A stretch of 64,000 bases of DNA from Planococcus maritimus (GTDB lineage: Bacteria; Bacillota; Bacilli; Bacillales_A; Planococcaceae): positions 124,001-188,000 of the forward strand of contig NZ_LTZG01000021.1 of NCBI RefSeq assembly GCF_001592825.1, given 5' to 3'. The notes below the pieces were generated by a model that saw only the letters and a list, made by a program, of their open reading frames with translations, made no database searches and had not been told where the DNA came from. Made by a program: the position numbers and the translations under genes. Below are positions 1 to 9,273 of this stretch, in pieces; within the stretch, counting starts at the first letter, position 1; every line of letters begins with the position of its first letter.

Positions 1-557
1 TCTTTCAAGTCGTTTCCGTAGAACTCACCGCGGTCGTAAAAAATTTCCGAGTTTGGTCCACTTGGGCCTTCCCCGATATCCCAGAAATTCCCTTCCAGTC
101 GAATAATGCGTTCAGCTGGCACACCGACTTCATTCAGCCAAATAGCATAAGCTTCTTCGTCTTCCGGATGGATGGTCACAGACAATTTCTCTGCATCAAA
201 GCCGATCCATTTATCGTCCGTAAGAAATTCCCACGCCCAGTGAATAGCCTCCGTTTTGAAATATTCCCCAATCGAGAAGTTGCCGAGCATTTCGAAAAAT
301 GTATGATGTCGCGCCGTTTTCCCGACATTTTCGATATCGTTTGTGCGGATCGATTTTTGCGCGTTGACGATTCGTGGATTTTCCGGAATCACACGGCCAT
401 CGAAATATTTTTTTAACGTCGCCACGCCACTGTTGATCCACAATAAAGACGGGTCTTCAAACGGCACGAGCGGCGCGCTCGGTTCTACGTCATGTCCTTT
501 TTCTTTAAAAAAATCGAGATAGAGCTTACGGATTTCTTCAGCTTTTAAATTCTTCAT
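1..557 (-). CDS. alaS: Alanine--tRNA ligase, N-terminal part (runs off window)
   Basis: This is the first 185 codons of alanyl-tRNA synthetase, the class II enzyme that charges tRNA-Ala in the cytoplasm. The reading frame begins at an ATG at 557, preceded by a strong AAGGAGG ribosome site, and continues past position 1, so the gene is cut by the window edge and not broken. Recognisable AlaRS sequence includes the N-terminal [17 protein letters not shown] and the motif 2 region with [17 protein letters not shown]-box leader lies directly upstream, which fits regulation by uncharged tRNA-Ala. The identification is secure; only the missing C-terminal part (editing and C-Ala domains) cannot be seen. 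Confidence 0.96.
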   Translation of the reverse strand, partial: MKNLKAEEIRKLYLDFFKEKGHDVEPSAPLVPFEDPSLLWINSGVATLKKYFDGRVIPENPRIVNAQKSIRTNDIENVGKTARHHTFFEMLGNFSIGEYFKTEAIHWAWEFLTDDKWIGFDAEKLSVTIHPEDEEAYAIWLNEVGVPAERIIRLEGNFWDIGEGPSGPNSEIFYDRGEFYGNDLK

Positions 558-579
558 CAAAATTCCTCCTTTTGCATAA

Positions 580-812
580 TAAAAAGCCTTCATCCCCTAA
601 TAAAAAGGGACGAAGGCTTGATTCGCGGTACCACCCTGGTTACACAAGGCCTGGGCCATGTGTCTCTCAAGCGCCTTAACGCGGCGGGACGGCAGTGATT
701 AGCTGCACTCGGGAGTAGCGTTCAATAGATACGGCAGAAGGCCCTTTCAGCCAAGGGAGCCTTTTTCTAAGCAGCCGGATTCTATTTACTGTCTCCGTCT
801 AAGTGTTGTTTT
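580..812 (-). promoter_or_regulatory. T-box riboswitch leader of alaS
   Basis: On the minus strand this leader contains the canonical T-box sequence AGGGTGGTACCGCG (624-637). It is followed by a strong hairpin with an A/T-rich tail (581-619) that is the intrinsic terminator competing with the antiterminator. The upstream part up to about 812 can fold as the Stem I region. T-boxes bind uncharged cognate tRNA and let transcription proceed into the synthetase gene, here alaS 23 bp downstream. The T-box core and terminator are directly visible; the 5' boundary is approximate and I did not assign the specifier codon. Confidence 0.93.
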
Positions 813-862
813 TCTGTTATAAATTGAATTATAGAAAACCCTGATGGCCTTGTCAAGCACAC

Positions 863-3310
863 TCACGCTTCTTGAAAGTCGCGCGGCGTGATGCCTTCCA
901 TGCCGATCATCGGATGGATGCGGTGGGCATTTTGCTGTGTCAGGCTTTTTGGCTCGTCGGCTTGTGTTTCGGAAACCGTTTGTTCGGTTTTTGCTTGCGC
1001 CGGATTCTCTGTTGCTGTTGTCGCTGTTGCTGCTGGGGCCTCTGCGATTCCCAGTCTATCTGCCAGCGTCGTCAAGCGGCTCGAATCGTCTGTACGCTCG
1101 ACGCCATATCGGAACACGCCCGGGTCGCCGCAAAGAATGAGGAAATCCCGGCTTCTTGTGATGCCGGTGTAGAGCAAATTGCGGCGCAGCATCTTCATAT
1201 AACCGCGGACGACCGGCATGATGACTGTTGGGAATTCCGAGCCTTGTGCTTTATGAATCGAACAGCAATAAGCGAGCGTCAGCTGGTTTAAATCACTGCG
1301 CTGGTACGTTACTTCGATGCCGTCAAATGACACGACAAGCAAATCCTGCTTTTCCACCGTTTCTTTCGCTTTCATGATGGCGACTACTTCGCCCATATCC
1401 CCGTTAAAGACATTGCTCTCAGGCTGGTTCACTAACTGCAACACTTTGTCGTTGATACGGTAAGTGATGTCACCAAATGCCAGCTCTTTGCGGGAACCGT
1501 CGTCATTCGGGTTGACCATCTGCTGGATCATTTGGTTAAGCGCATCGATGCCTGCTGGCCCTTTATACATTGGCGCAAGCACTTGAATGTCTTTGATCGT
1601 ATGGCCTTTTGACAAAGCACTCTTGACGACTTTTTCAACAACTGTCGAAATTTGGTCTGCCCCGGCACGGATGAACGAACGGTCGGAGGTTTTTGCTTCG
1701 ATATTATCCGGCAGTTTCCCGGCTTTCATTTGGTGTGCGAGTTCAATGATGGACGAACCCGAACTTTGGCGGTAAATTTCCGTCAGCTCGACTTTCGGGA
1801 TGCGGCCGGATGCAAGCATATCGCGCAGCACTTGTCCGGGGCCGACTGGCGGCAATTGATCCTGGTCGCCAACAAAAATCAGCTGGGCGTCAACAGGCAC
1901 CGCTTTTAATAATTGATGGGCAAGCCAAGTGTCGACCATCGACATTTCATCAATGATGATCAATTTGCCTTCAATTTCTTTTTCGGTTTCTTCATCTTTT
2001 TCCTGGCCGTTAAAGCCAAGCAAGCGGTGAATCGTCATCGCCGGCAAATCGGTTGATTCGCTGAGCCGTTTCGCCGCACGCCCTGTCGGAGCTGCCAAAA
2101 TGATTGGGAATGGCTCTTTTTTCTTGCCATATTCTTTCGGGTCAAGCGACAAGCCATGCAGTTCGGCATAGACTTCGACCAAACCACGAACGACCGTCGT
2201 CTTGCCTGTCCCTGGCCCGCCGGTGAGAATCATGACGCTGGAATTCAAACTTTTTTCAATCGCATCGATTTGCGTCTCTGCATAATTGACGCCAAGCCGC
2301 TCTTCGGCATCGCCAAGTGCTTTGCGGATTTCAGAAGATGGAAAGCCATCGCGCGTTTCCTGCTCGGCAATCAAGGTCTCGAGCTTGGTTGCGATGCCGA
2401 CTTCGGAATAATACAATGACGGCAAATAAAGGCGGGTTTCTTCCCCCGCCACTTTGCCTTCCTCATTCAGTTCGATAGCTGCTTGTGTAATCGAGTCGAT
2501 TGGAATGTCCGCTGATTGGCTCGCTTCAAGCAATTGCTTGACGAGCGGGATTAAATTCTTCGCATCGACAAAGACATGCCCTTCTGATAACGATGCTTGG
2601 TTCAGCACGTGTAGAATCGCCGCTTTGATACGATCGGGGTGGCTGCCGGTGATGCCAAGCTTTGAACCGAGTTCGTCCGCACGATGAAAGCCGATGCCTT
2701 CGATTTCCTCGATCAGCTGAAACGGGTTTTTCGAAAGAATGTCGATCGTTTCTTCCCGGTAAGCTTGATATATTCTCATACCGATTTGCGGGCCGAATCC
2801 CCAATCGTTTAATTGGATCATAACGCGCTCAAGTCCTAAATTCATTTGCAAAGTCGAGCGGATGGTATCTTTTTTTTCATCCGAAAGACGCGGGACCCCG
2901 TCAAGTGCATCCGGGTCTTCTAGAATTTTTTTAATGGCGTCGCTGCCGAGTTTCTTGACGATGGTCTCAGCCGTTTTGCGACCGATTCCGTTGAACAAAT
3001 CGCTCGATAAATAATGGACAACGCCTTGTTCGGTTTCAGGCACTTCTTTCTTGAAGGTTTCTGCCTGGAACTGTACGCCGTATTTCGGATGGTTTTTGAC
3101 GCTGCCGGTAAACTTGTATTGTTCTTCAAGCGATAGCTTCGGGAAATAACCGGAGACGATAATTTCCTTTTCGGTATAGGGGGTGTTGGTTTGCTGGATT
3201 TTCACTTTGATGATGGAGAAGAGGTTTTGGGGATTGTGAAAAATCGAGACGACCGGACGCCCCAGCACAAATTCACTTTCTTTTTGGAATAAATCAATCT
3301 GTCCGGACAT
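863..3310 (-). CDS. recD2: ATP-dependent DNA helicase RecD2
   Basis: An 815-residue SF1B 5'-3' helicase of the RecD2 (YrrC) type, which acts in DNA repair and replication-fork maintenance without RecBC. The N-terminal region has the OB-like and helix-hairpin-helix part (GIGRKTAETIVKKLG and GIGFHRADELGSKLG). The Walker A GGPGTGKTT lies near residue 361, Walker B IIIDEMSMVD near 450, and the late motifs SIHKAQGSEFPTV and YTGITRSRDFLILCGD near the C-terminus. The last 60 or so residues are an Ala/Thr/Glu-rich tail of low complexity. It follows the TPR gene in the cymR operon, the same order as yrrB-yrrC in Bacillus subtilis. Start ATG is preceded by GAGAGGAG. Confidence 0.95.
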   Translation of the reverse strand: MSGQIDLFQKESEFVLGRPVVSIFHNPQNLFSIIKVKIQQTNTPYTEKEIIVSGYFPKLSLEEQYKFTGSVKNHPKYGVQFQAETFKKEVPETEQGVVHYLSSDLFNGIGRKTAETIVKKLGSDAIKKILEDPDALDGVPRLSDEKKDTIRSTLQMNLGLERVMIQLNDWGFGPQIGMRIYQAYREETIDILSKNPFQLIEEIEGIGFHRADELGSKLGITGSHPDRIKAAILHVLNQASLSEGHVFVDAKNLIPLVKQLLEASQSADIPIDSITQAAIELNEEGKVAGEETRLYLPSLYYSEVGIATKLETLIAEQETRDGFPSSEIRKALGDAEERLGVNYAETQIDAIEKSLNSSVMILTGGPGTGKTTVVRGLVEVYAELHGLSLDPKEYGKKKEPFPIILAAPTGRAAKRLSESTDLPAMTIHRLLGFNGQEKDEETEKEIEGKLIIIDEMSMVDTWLAHQLLKAVPVDAQLIFVGDQDQLPPVGPGQVLRDMLASGRIPKVELTEIYRQSSGSSIIELAHQMKAGKLPDNIEAKTSDRSFIRAGADQISTVVEKVVKSALSKGHTIKDIQVLAPMYKGPAGIDALNQMIQQMVNPNDDGSRKELAFGDITYRINDKVLQLVNQPESNVFNGDMGEVVAIMKAKETVEKQDLLVVSFDGIEVTYQRSDLNQLTLAYCCSIHKAQGSEFPTVIMPVVRGYMKMLRRNLLYTGITRSRDFLILCGDPGVFRYGVERTDDSSRLTTLADRLGIAEAPAATATTATENPAQAKTEQTVSETQADEPKSLTQQNAHRIHPMIGMEGITPRDFQEA

Positions 3311-3336
3311 GCGGCCGTCTCCTCTCTTTCATTTCT

Positions 3337-3996
3337 TCAATTCAATCGTTCGTTAATCATATCGTAGGCGTAACGCGCCATTTCGTTTTTGTCATCTAAT
3401 GTATATGCACGCTGCAAATGATACATGGCATCTTCTGTACGATCGCTCGAGACGGCATACAAAACACCTAAGTTGTAATGGACATCTGAGTTATCCACAT
3501 CAATCTCTAGCGCTTGAACAAACTGTTCTTCAGCCATATCAAAAAATTCAAGCGAGGCCAATGCGATGCCGTAACTGAGACGCGCCTGCAAGTCAGTTGG
3601 GTCCAGTTCAACGGCACGCTGCAAATAAGGCAAAGCAAGTTTTGGCTGGTCGATGCGCTCAAAGCATTTGCCGACCATATAATGGGCATCCGAACCTTCG
3701 ATGCCATGATGAATTGCTTTTTCATAGAGCTTTAACGCTTCTTCAAAACGTTCTGCGTTGTAATAGAGATTCGCCAAGCCGTAATACGCCGTTGCGGAGG
3801 TTTCATCAAGCGTCAAGGCTTTCTGAAAAAACCGTTCCGCACGCTCTGTTTCGTTCATTGAAGCTAAGACATGACCGAAATTGATATAGCCGAGTGCGTC
3901 TTCTGGCTGTTCTTCAATGGCATTCGTAAATGCTTGAATGGCATCTTCTGCTCTGCCTTCTTGCAAGGCTTTGATGCCGATTTCGTTATAATTCAT
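3337..3996 (-). CDS. Tetratricopeptide repeat protein (YrrB-like)
   Basis: A 219-residue soluble protein made almost wholly of TPR units (for example AYYGLANLYYNAERFEEAL, ALGYINFGHVLASMNETERAE and DVHYNLGVLYAVSSDRTEDA), about six repeats from end to end. TPR solenoids mediate protein-protein contacts; the partner is unknown. The longer reading frame begins at 4014, but GGAGG sits 8 nt ahead of the ATG at 3996, so I place the start there. The gene sits between mnmA and recD2 exactly as yrrB does in B. subtilis, suggesting a link to tRNA thiolation or repair only by position. Confidence 0.88.
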   Translation of the reverse strand: MNYNEIGIKALQEGRAEDAIQAFTNAIEEQPEDALGYINFGHVLASMNETERAERFFQKALTLDETSATAYYGLANLYYNAERFEEALKLYEKAIHHGIEGSDAHYMVGKCFERIDQPKLALPYLQRAVELDPTDLQARLSYGIALASLEFFDMAEEQFVQALEIDVDNSDVHYNLGVLYAVSSDRTEDAMYHLQRAYTLDDKNEMARYAYDMINERLN

Positions 3997-4010
3997 CGCC
4001 GATTCCTCCA

Positions 4011-5135
<1,125 letters not shown>

Positions 5136-5144
5136 TCACCTTTT

Positions 5145-6278
5145 CTATTTTTGCGCCAAGCGCTTCGTGATTTGAGCCGTTTTTCCGGCCGCTAGTGTAA
5201 TATCCTCTGCGGTCAGGCCGATACCGAAACTGAAACGAATCGAATTGCGCAGTTCTTTTGCGTCATGTCCATACATCGCGACCAGTACGTGCGACGGGTC
5301 GATTGAACCGGCTGTGCACGCAGAACCACTCGATGCCGAAATACCGGATAGGTCCAAATTGACCAAAAATGATTCAATATCGATGCCTTCCAAGGAGACA
5401 TTGAAAATATGCGGCAATTGATCGGTGCCATTTTCTTTAAAGTCAATGCCGTGTTCCTGGAACTCAGCCCGAAAAATCTCCTTGAAACCGTTAAATGCCT
5501 GCCTTTTCTCTTCCATTGTTTCCTGTGCGATTTTCACCGCACTTGCAAACGCTTGGATTGCCGGAACGTTTTCTGTGCCGGCGCGGCGTTTGCGTTCCTG
5601 CTCACCGCCGTGCATCAACGGTTTGAGTGGAGTATTTTTGCGCTGATATAGAAATCCCGTACCTTTTGGGCCGTTTACTTTATGCGCAGAAACCGATAAT
5701 AAATCGACATTCAACGCATCCACGTCGATCGGCAACAAGCCGTAAGCCTGTACTGCGTCGGTATGGAACGTGATACCAGTGCCTTTTAACAGCTCTCCGA
5801 TTTCTGCGACTGGCTGAATGGTGCCGATTTCATTATTGGCAAGCATAACGGTCACGAGAATCGTATCATCCCGAAGCGCTTGTTTCACGTCATCTGTCTT
5901 GATGCAGCCCATTTTATCGACCGGCAAATACGTCACGTCGTAGCCTTGTCTCTCCAACTCATTGCAAGCATGAAGTACGGCGTGATGTTCGGCCTGTGTG
6001 GTGATGATATGGCGCCCTTCTTTGGCGCTTGCTGTTCCAAAAATCGCCAAATTATCCGCCTCTGTGCCGCCGGATGTAAAAATGATTTCGGTGTCGTCTG
6101 CTTGAATGCTTTTGGCGAGTGTTCGCCGTGCTTCATCTAAAATGCGCCGCGCATCGCGTCCTGTCTGGTGGATACTTGATGGGTTTCCATAATGCTCACT
6201 TAAAGCTTCGGTAAACACTTTCGCCGCTTCAGGATGCATCGGCGATGTCGCCGCATGGTCCAAATAAATTTGTTTCAT
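5145..6278 (-). CDS. Cysteine desulfurase (YrvO/IscS-type, MnmA sulfur donor)
   Basis: A 377-residue PLP enzyme that converts cysteine to alanine and carries the sulfur as a persulfide. The PLP lysine is in LSVSAHKVNGPKGTGF (about residue 200), the substrate histidine in TTQAEHHAVLHA, and the active-site cysteine in the flexible loop SSGSACTAGSIDPSH (about residue 325). Its length and short loop fit the IscS/YrvO class rather than SufS. Being sandwiched between cymR and mnmA, 15 bp from each, it most likely supplies sulfur for s2U34 tRNA, although IscS-like service to Fe-S clusters cannot be excluded. Start ATG has TAAGGAG upstream. Confidence 0.94.
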   Translation of the reverse strand: MKQIYLDHAATSPMHPEAAKVFTEALSEHYGNPSSIHQTGRDARRILDEARRTLAKSIQADDTEIIFTSGGTEADNLAIFGTASAKEGRHIITTQAEHHAVLHACNELERQGYDVTYLPVDKMGCIKTDDVKQALRDDTILVTVMLANNEIGTIQPVAEIGELLKGTGITFHTDAVQAYGLLPIDVDALNVDLLSVSAHKVNGPKGTGFLYQRKNTPLKPLMHGGEQERKRRAGTENVPAIQAFASAVKIAQETMEEKRQAFNGFKEIFRAEFQEHGIDFKENGTDQLPHIFNVSLEGIDIESFLVNLDLSGISASSGSACTAGSIDPSHVLVAMYGHDAKELRNSIRFSFGIGLTAEDITLAAGKTAQITKRLAQK

Positions 6279-6292
6279 GATTCATTAACTCC

Positions 6293-6709
6293 TTATATAT
6301 AGAACATATAATGTTCGGTGTCGCCTTCTTCAGTTTGCGCCAAGTCTTCGATCGTTGTTGTGTCCAAAACGTTTTTCACGGCGTCGCGGATGCGTACCCA
6401 TAGTTCACGCTGGGGTTGCTTCTCGTCTTCGATGCCTTCAACCGGTTGAATCGGCCCCTCGAGCACGCGGATGACGTCTCCTGCTGAAATCTCTTTCGGG
6501 TGGCGCGTCAACATATAGCCGCCATAAGCACCTCTTACACTTTTTACGAGTCCCGAATTGCGCAGCGGTGCAACGAGCTGTTCGAGGTATGCTTCTGATA
6601 ATTCATTGTCCGCAGCAATCTTGCGCAACGGTACCGGTCCTGCTCCGTATTGTTTTCCGAGTGCGATCATAATCGTTAAGCCGTAACGGCCTTTTGTTGA
6701 TATTTTCAT
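6293..6709 (-). CDS. cymR: Rrf2-family transcriptional regulator CymR
   Basis: A 138-residue winged-helix protein with the Rrf2 signature MKISTKGRYGLTIMIALG at the N-terminus and the wing/recognition region SEAYLEQLVAPLRNSGLVKSVRGAYGGY. CymR is the master repressor of cysteine metabolism in Bacillus and Staphylococcus and works together with CysK. There are no Fe-S ligand cysteines (the protein lacks the C-x5-C-x5-C of IscR), which agrees with CymR. It is the first gene of the operon leading into the desulfurase and mnmA, consistent with B. subtilis. The targets it controls are not visible in this window. Confidence 0.92.
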   Translation of the reverse strand: MKISTKGRYGLTIMIALGKQYGAGPVPLRKIAADNELSEAYLEQLVAPLRNSGLVKSVRGAYGGYMLTRHPKEISAGDVIRVLEGPIQPVEGIEDEKQPQRELWVRIRDAVKNVLDTTTIEDLAQTEEGDTEHYMFYI

Positions 6710-6757
6710 CTAAAACTACTCCTCTGGAACCTAATCGTCAATTCTTCAAATAAGTAT

Positions 6758-6786
6758 AGCATATCTTACAGGACATAGGCTTTCAA
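6758..6786 (-). promoter_or_regulatory. Putative sigma-A promoter of cymR operon
   Basis: On the minus strand TTGAAA (6781-6786) and TATGCT (6758-6763) are separated by exactly 17 nt, about 50 bp ahead of the cymR ATG. A weaker plus-strand element TATACT (6809-6814) with TGACTT 16 nt upstream could serve rarA; the two -35 regions would lie side by side. Predicted from sequence only. Confidence 0.45.
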
Positions 6787-6846
6787 TGACTTTCAGGAGC
6801 GAATTCGCTATACTGATGGAATGAATAGACGGAAGGAGTTTTCTTC

Positions 6847-8130
6847 GTGCACAATGAACCACTTGCTTTTCGCATGCGTCCGCGGACGATCGATGAAGTT
6901 GTCGGCCAAAAAGACGTCATCGGTCCCTCCACGGCCCTTTATAAAATGATCAAAAGCGGCCATGTGCCGTCCATGCTCCTATACGGCGACCCGGGAATCG
7001 GCAAGACCTCGATCGCCCACGCCATTGCCGGCACGTCCGATTTGCCTTTTATCGCGCTTAACGCGACGACTTCCGGCAAAAAAGATGTCGAATCGGTCGT
7101 TCAAGAAGCCCGCATGACCGGCAAAGTGCTGTTGTTTTTAGATGAGATCCACCGCTTTAACAAACTCCAGCAAGATGCTCTGTTGCCGCATGTCGAATCC
7201 GGCTCGATCGTGCTGATCGGCGCGACGACAGAAAATCCGTTCCACGATGTCAATCCGGCGATCCGTTCGCGCTGCGGCGAAATTAAGCAGCTCAAGCGGC
7301 TGACGCAAGAAGATATCGTCGAGTTGTTGAACAGTGCTTTGTCAGATGAAAAACGCGGGCTCGGCCGCGAGAAGATTCGAATCTCTAGCGAGCAAGTCGC
7401 AAGAATCGCTGAAGGGACAAATGGCGATGCGCGAAAAGCGTTGACAATGCTCGAATCGATTGTCATCGCCTCAGATGAGGAAGAGGGCGAATACCTCGTC
7501 GATGACGGCATCATCGAGCAGATGATTAAGCGCATCGGTGTGTTCGGCGACAAGAAAGGCTCCCATTTCTTCAACCTGTTGTCGGCGCTGCAGAAATCCG
7601 TTCGCGGCAGTGATGTCAACGCCGCCATGTATTATTTGGCCCACTTACTCGAAAATGGCGACCTTACCGCAGTAACAAGACGCCTGCTTGTCATGGCATA
7701 CGAAGATATCGGGCTTGCCAATCCCGCAGTTGGCGGCCATGTACTTGCGGCTTGCCAGGCAGCGGACCGGCTAGGCTTACCGGAAGCGCGCATCCCACTC
7801 GCACAAGCCGTCGCTGAGATGTGCTTGTCCGAGAAATCCAATTCGGCTTACCGCGCGATCGATGCCGCTACTGCCGCCATCAATAAAGGCCAGGTGGGCG
7901 ATATTCCCCCTCACTTACGCGATACTCATTACGCTGGCAGTGCAGAGCTCGGTCATGGTGGATATAAATACCCCCACGACACGCCAATTGGCTCGTTCGG
8001 CGGTTGGGCAGATCAGGATTACTTGCCAAAAGAATTGAAAAAGGCAGAATTCTACAAGCCGGTCGTCGCTGGAGAAGAAAAGAAATTTGCCGGCATCTAC
8101 GAAAAGCTGAAAGGCTTCCGAAAAAAATAA
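6847..8130 (+). CDS. rarA: Replication-associated recombination protein A (AAA+ ATPase, MgsA/WHIP family)
   Basis: A 427-residue clamp-loader-like AAA+ ATPase that acts at stalled replication forks. Walker A GDPGIGKTS is near residue 48, Walker B LLFLDEIHRF near residue 97, and the arginine-finger region ATTENPFHDVNPAIRSRC follows. The C-terminal tetramerisation half contains AMYYLAHLLENGDLTAVTRRL and the family-typical HYAGSAELGHGGYKYPHD. The start codon is GTG, preceded by GGAAGGAG at a spacing of 8 nt. It is divergent from cymR, as in Bacillus (yrvN next to cymR). A bidirectional terminator follows. Confidence 0.95.
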   Translation: MHNEPLAFRMRPRTIDEVVGQKDVIGPSTALYKMIKSGHVPSMLLYGDPGIGKTSIAHAIAGTSDLPFIALNATTSGKKDVESVVQEARMTGKVLLFLDEIHRFNKLQQDALLPHVESGSIVLIGATTENPFHDVNPAIRSRCGEIKQLKRLTQEDIVELLNSALSDEKRGLGREKIRISSEQVARIAEGTNGDARKALTMLESIVIASDEEEGEYLVDDGIIEQMIKRIGVFGDKKGSHFFNLLSALQKSVRGSDVNAAMYYLAHLLENGDLTAVTRRLLVMAYEDIGLANPAVGGHVLAACQAADRLGLPEARIPLAQAVAEMCLSEKSNSAYRAIDAATAAINKGQVGDIPPHLRDTHYAGSAELGHGGYKYPHDTPIGSFGGWADQDYLPKELKKAEFYKPVVAGEEKKFAGIYEKLKGFRKK

Positions 8131-8132
8131 AT

Positions 8133-8174
8133 AAAAACGGACGGAGAATGATGACATTCTCCGTCCGTTTTTTA
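8133..8174. terminator. Bidirectional intrinsic terminator between rarA and tcdA
   Basis: A long perfect stem (AAACGGACGGAGAATG pairing with CATTCTCCGTCCGTTT) with a 4-nt loop, A-rich on the left and T-rich on the right. It can stop both rarA and the convergent tcdA. Confidence 0.9.
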
Positions 8175-8178
8175 TTGG

Positions 8179-8940
8179 CTATTGATTGACGCGCTGGATA
8201 TGGATCGATTTAGTCATTTGGTTAATGACCCAGCTTGCTGCGATCAAGCCGACTGTCGATGGGGTGAACGCGTTAGAAGATGGCGGCATTTGCGCTTTAC
8301 GGATCGCCGCGTCTTTTTTACCAACGGTCTCGACAACATCTTCACGTACCACGATTGGGCTTTCATCAGAGAAAATAACCGGTACGCCTTTGCGGATGCC
8401 CGCTTGTTTCAGTTTTTTGCGAATCATCTTCGCTAACGGATCGGTATGGGTCTTCGAAATGTCCGCAATCTGGAAACGGGTTGGGTCCGTTTTATTGGCT
8501 GCGCCCATACTTGAGATAATTGGAATACGGCGGCTATAGCATTCTTTGATCAAATGTACTTTGTAAATTAATGTATCTGAAGCATCGATGACGTAATCAG
8601 GCTTATGGCTGAAAAACTCTTCATAAGTGTCTTCCGTGTAAAACATATGGAGCGTCACCACTTCACACTCCGCATTGACATCCAGAATGCGCTTTTTCAT
8701 CACTTCGACTTTAGACTGGCCGACCGTAGAAAGATTGGCGACCAATTGACGGTTAATATTGGTGATATCGACATCGTCTTTATCGACGAGGATGATTTTT
8801 CCGACGCCGCTTCTAGCACACGCCTCGGCTGCAAACGAGCCCACTCCGCCAACGCCTAGAATGGCGACCGTAGATCCTTTTACGAGATCCATACCATCTT
8901 TACCGATGGCGAGTTCATTTCTTGAAAATTGATGTAACAT
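8179..8940 (-). CDS. tcdA: tRNA threonylcarbamoyladenosine dehydratase (TcdA/CsdL, ThiF/E1-like fold)
   Basis: A 253-residue E1-like ATP-dependent enzyme that cyclises t6A37 of tRNAs to ct6A. The nucleotide-binding GVGGVGSFAAEACARSG is near residue 32 and the acidic loop VDKDDVDITNINRQ follows; this NINRQ pattern is typical of ThiF/MoeB folds. The membrane anchor seen in some proteobacterial homologues is absent. A longer frame could begin at a TTG at 8964, but GGAAAGG lies about 10 nt ahead of the ATG at 8940, which gives the expected MLHQFSRNELAIG start. It is adjacent to the 6S RNA and aspS as yrvM is in B. subtilis. Confidence 0.9.
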   Translation of the reverse strand: MLHQFSRNELAIGKDGMDLVKGSTVAILGVGGVGSFAAEACARSGVGKIILVDKDDVDITNINRQLVANLSTVGQSKVEVMKKRILDVNAECEVVTLHMFYTEDTYEEFFSHKPDYVIDASDTLIYKVHLIKECYSRRIPIISSMGAANKTDPTRFQIADISKTHTDPLAKMIRKKLKQAGIRKGVPVIFSDESPIVVREDVVETVGKKDAAIRKAQMPPSSNAFTPSTVGLIAASWVINQMTKSIHIQRVNQ

Positions 8941-8997
8941 ACACACACTGCCTTTCCGATTCAATATGAAATAGGGATACTAGGGATTATACACATA

Positions 8998-9029
8998 GAA
9001 AATCCCTCCGGCAAATGCCGGAGGGACTT
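8998..9029 (-). terminator. Intrinsic terminator downstream of the 6S RNA
   Basis: Minus-strand GTCCCTCCGGC with its complement GCCGGAGGGATTTT forms a GC-rich 10-bp stem and ends in T residues. It would end the 6S precursor about 15-40 nt beyond the mature 3' end. Confidence 0.85.
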
Positions 9030-9042
9030 GGATTTCTTATGT

Positions 9043-9233
9043 AAGAAGAATCCCGATCGTGCCGTCCTTTGTGTTGCGCATCGTTTGAACCCGCTTATAG
9101 CAGGTGGGTGACCGCATCACCACTTATAACTTCCGGTTAGGGCATGTTAGCCATGATGATATGTAGGTCTCCCGACGACAAAATGTTGGGTCAAAATCGA
9201 ATTGCTAAAAACGAACACATCAGGATTCTCTAT
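9043..9233 (-). ncRNA. ssrS: 6S RNA (SsrS/BsrA type), regulator of RNA polymerase
   Basis: This non-coding interval lies between tcdA and aspS, the position of the bsrA 6S RNA gene in B. subtilis. The predicted transcript starts near 9233 and is about 190 nt long, the usual 6S length. Its ends pair: AGAATCC near the 5' end (minus strand, 9223-9229) with GGGATTCT near the 3' end (9047-9054). The middle contains CCCTAACCGGAAGTTATAAG and GTTCAAACGATGCG, which I recall as typical of the Bacillus 6S central bubble and flanking stems. 6S RNA sequesters the vegetative holoenzyme in stationary phase. A covariance-model search with the 6S model would settle this. Confidence 0.85.
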
Positions 9234-9239
9234 ACACGT

Positions 9240-9268
9240 ATAGTAGCATACTTAAAAAAGATGTACAA
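9240..9268 (-). promoter_or_regulatory. Promoter of the 6S RNA gene
   Basis: TTGTAC (9263-9268) and TACTAT (9240-9245) on the minus strand are 17 nt apart, and the -10 box is preceded by TGC, giving an extended -10. The predicted start is near 9233, matching the 5' end inferred from the RNA's closing stem. Confidence 0.65.
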
Positions 9269-9273
9269 GTCTT

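Noticed and set aside
581-638. Possible CRISPR-like or repeat signal from similar hairpins at 581, 12367 and 63237
   Set aside because: These are independent T-box terminators of alaS, hisS and valS; resemblance comes from shared riboswitch function.
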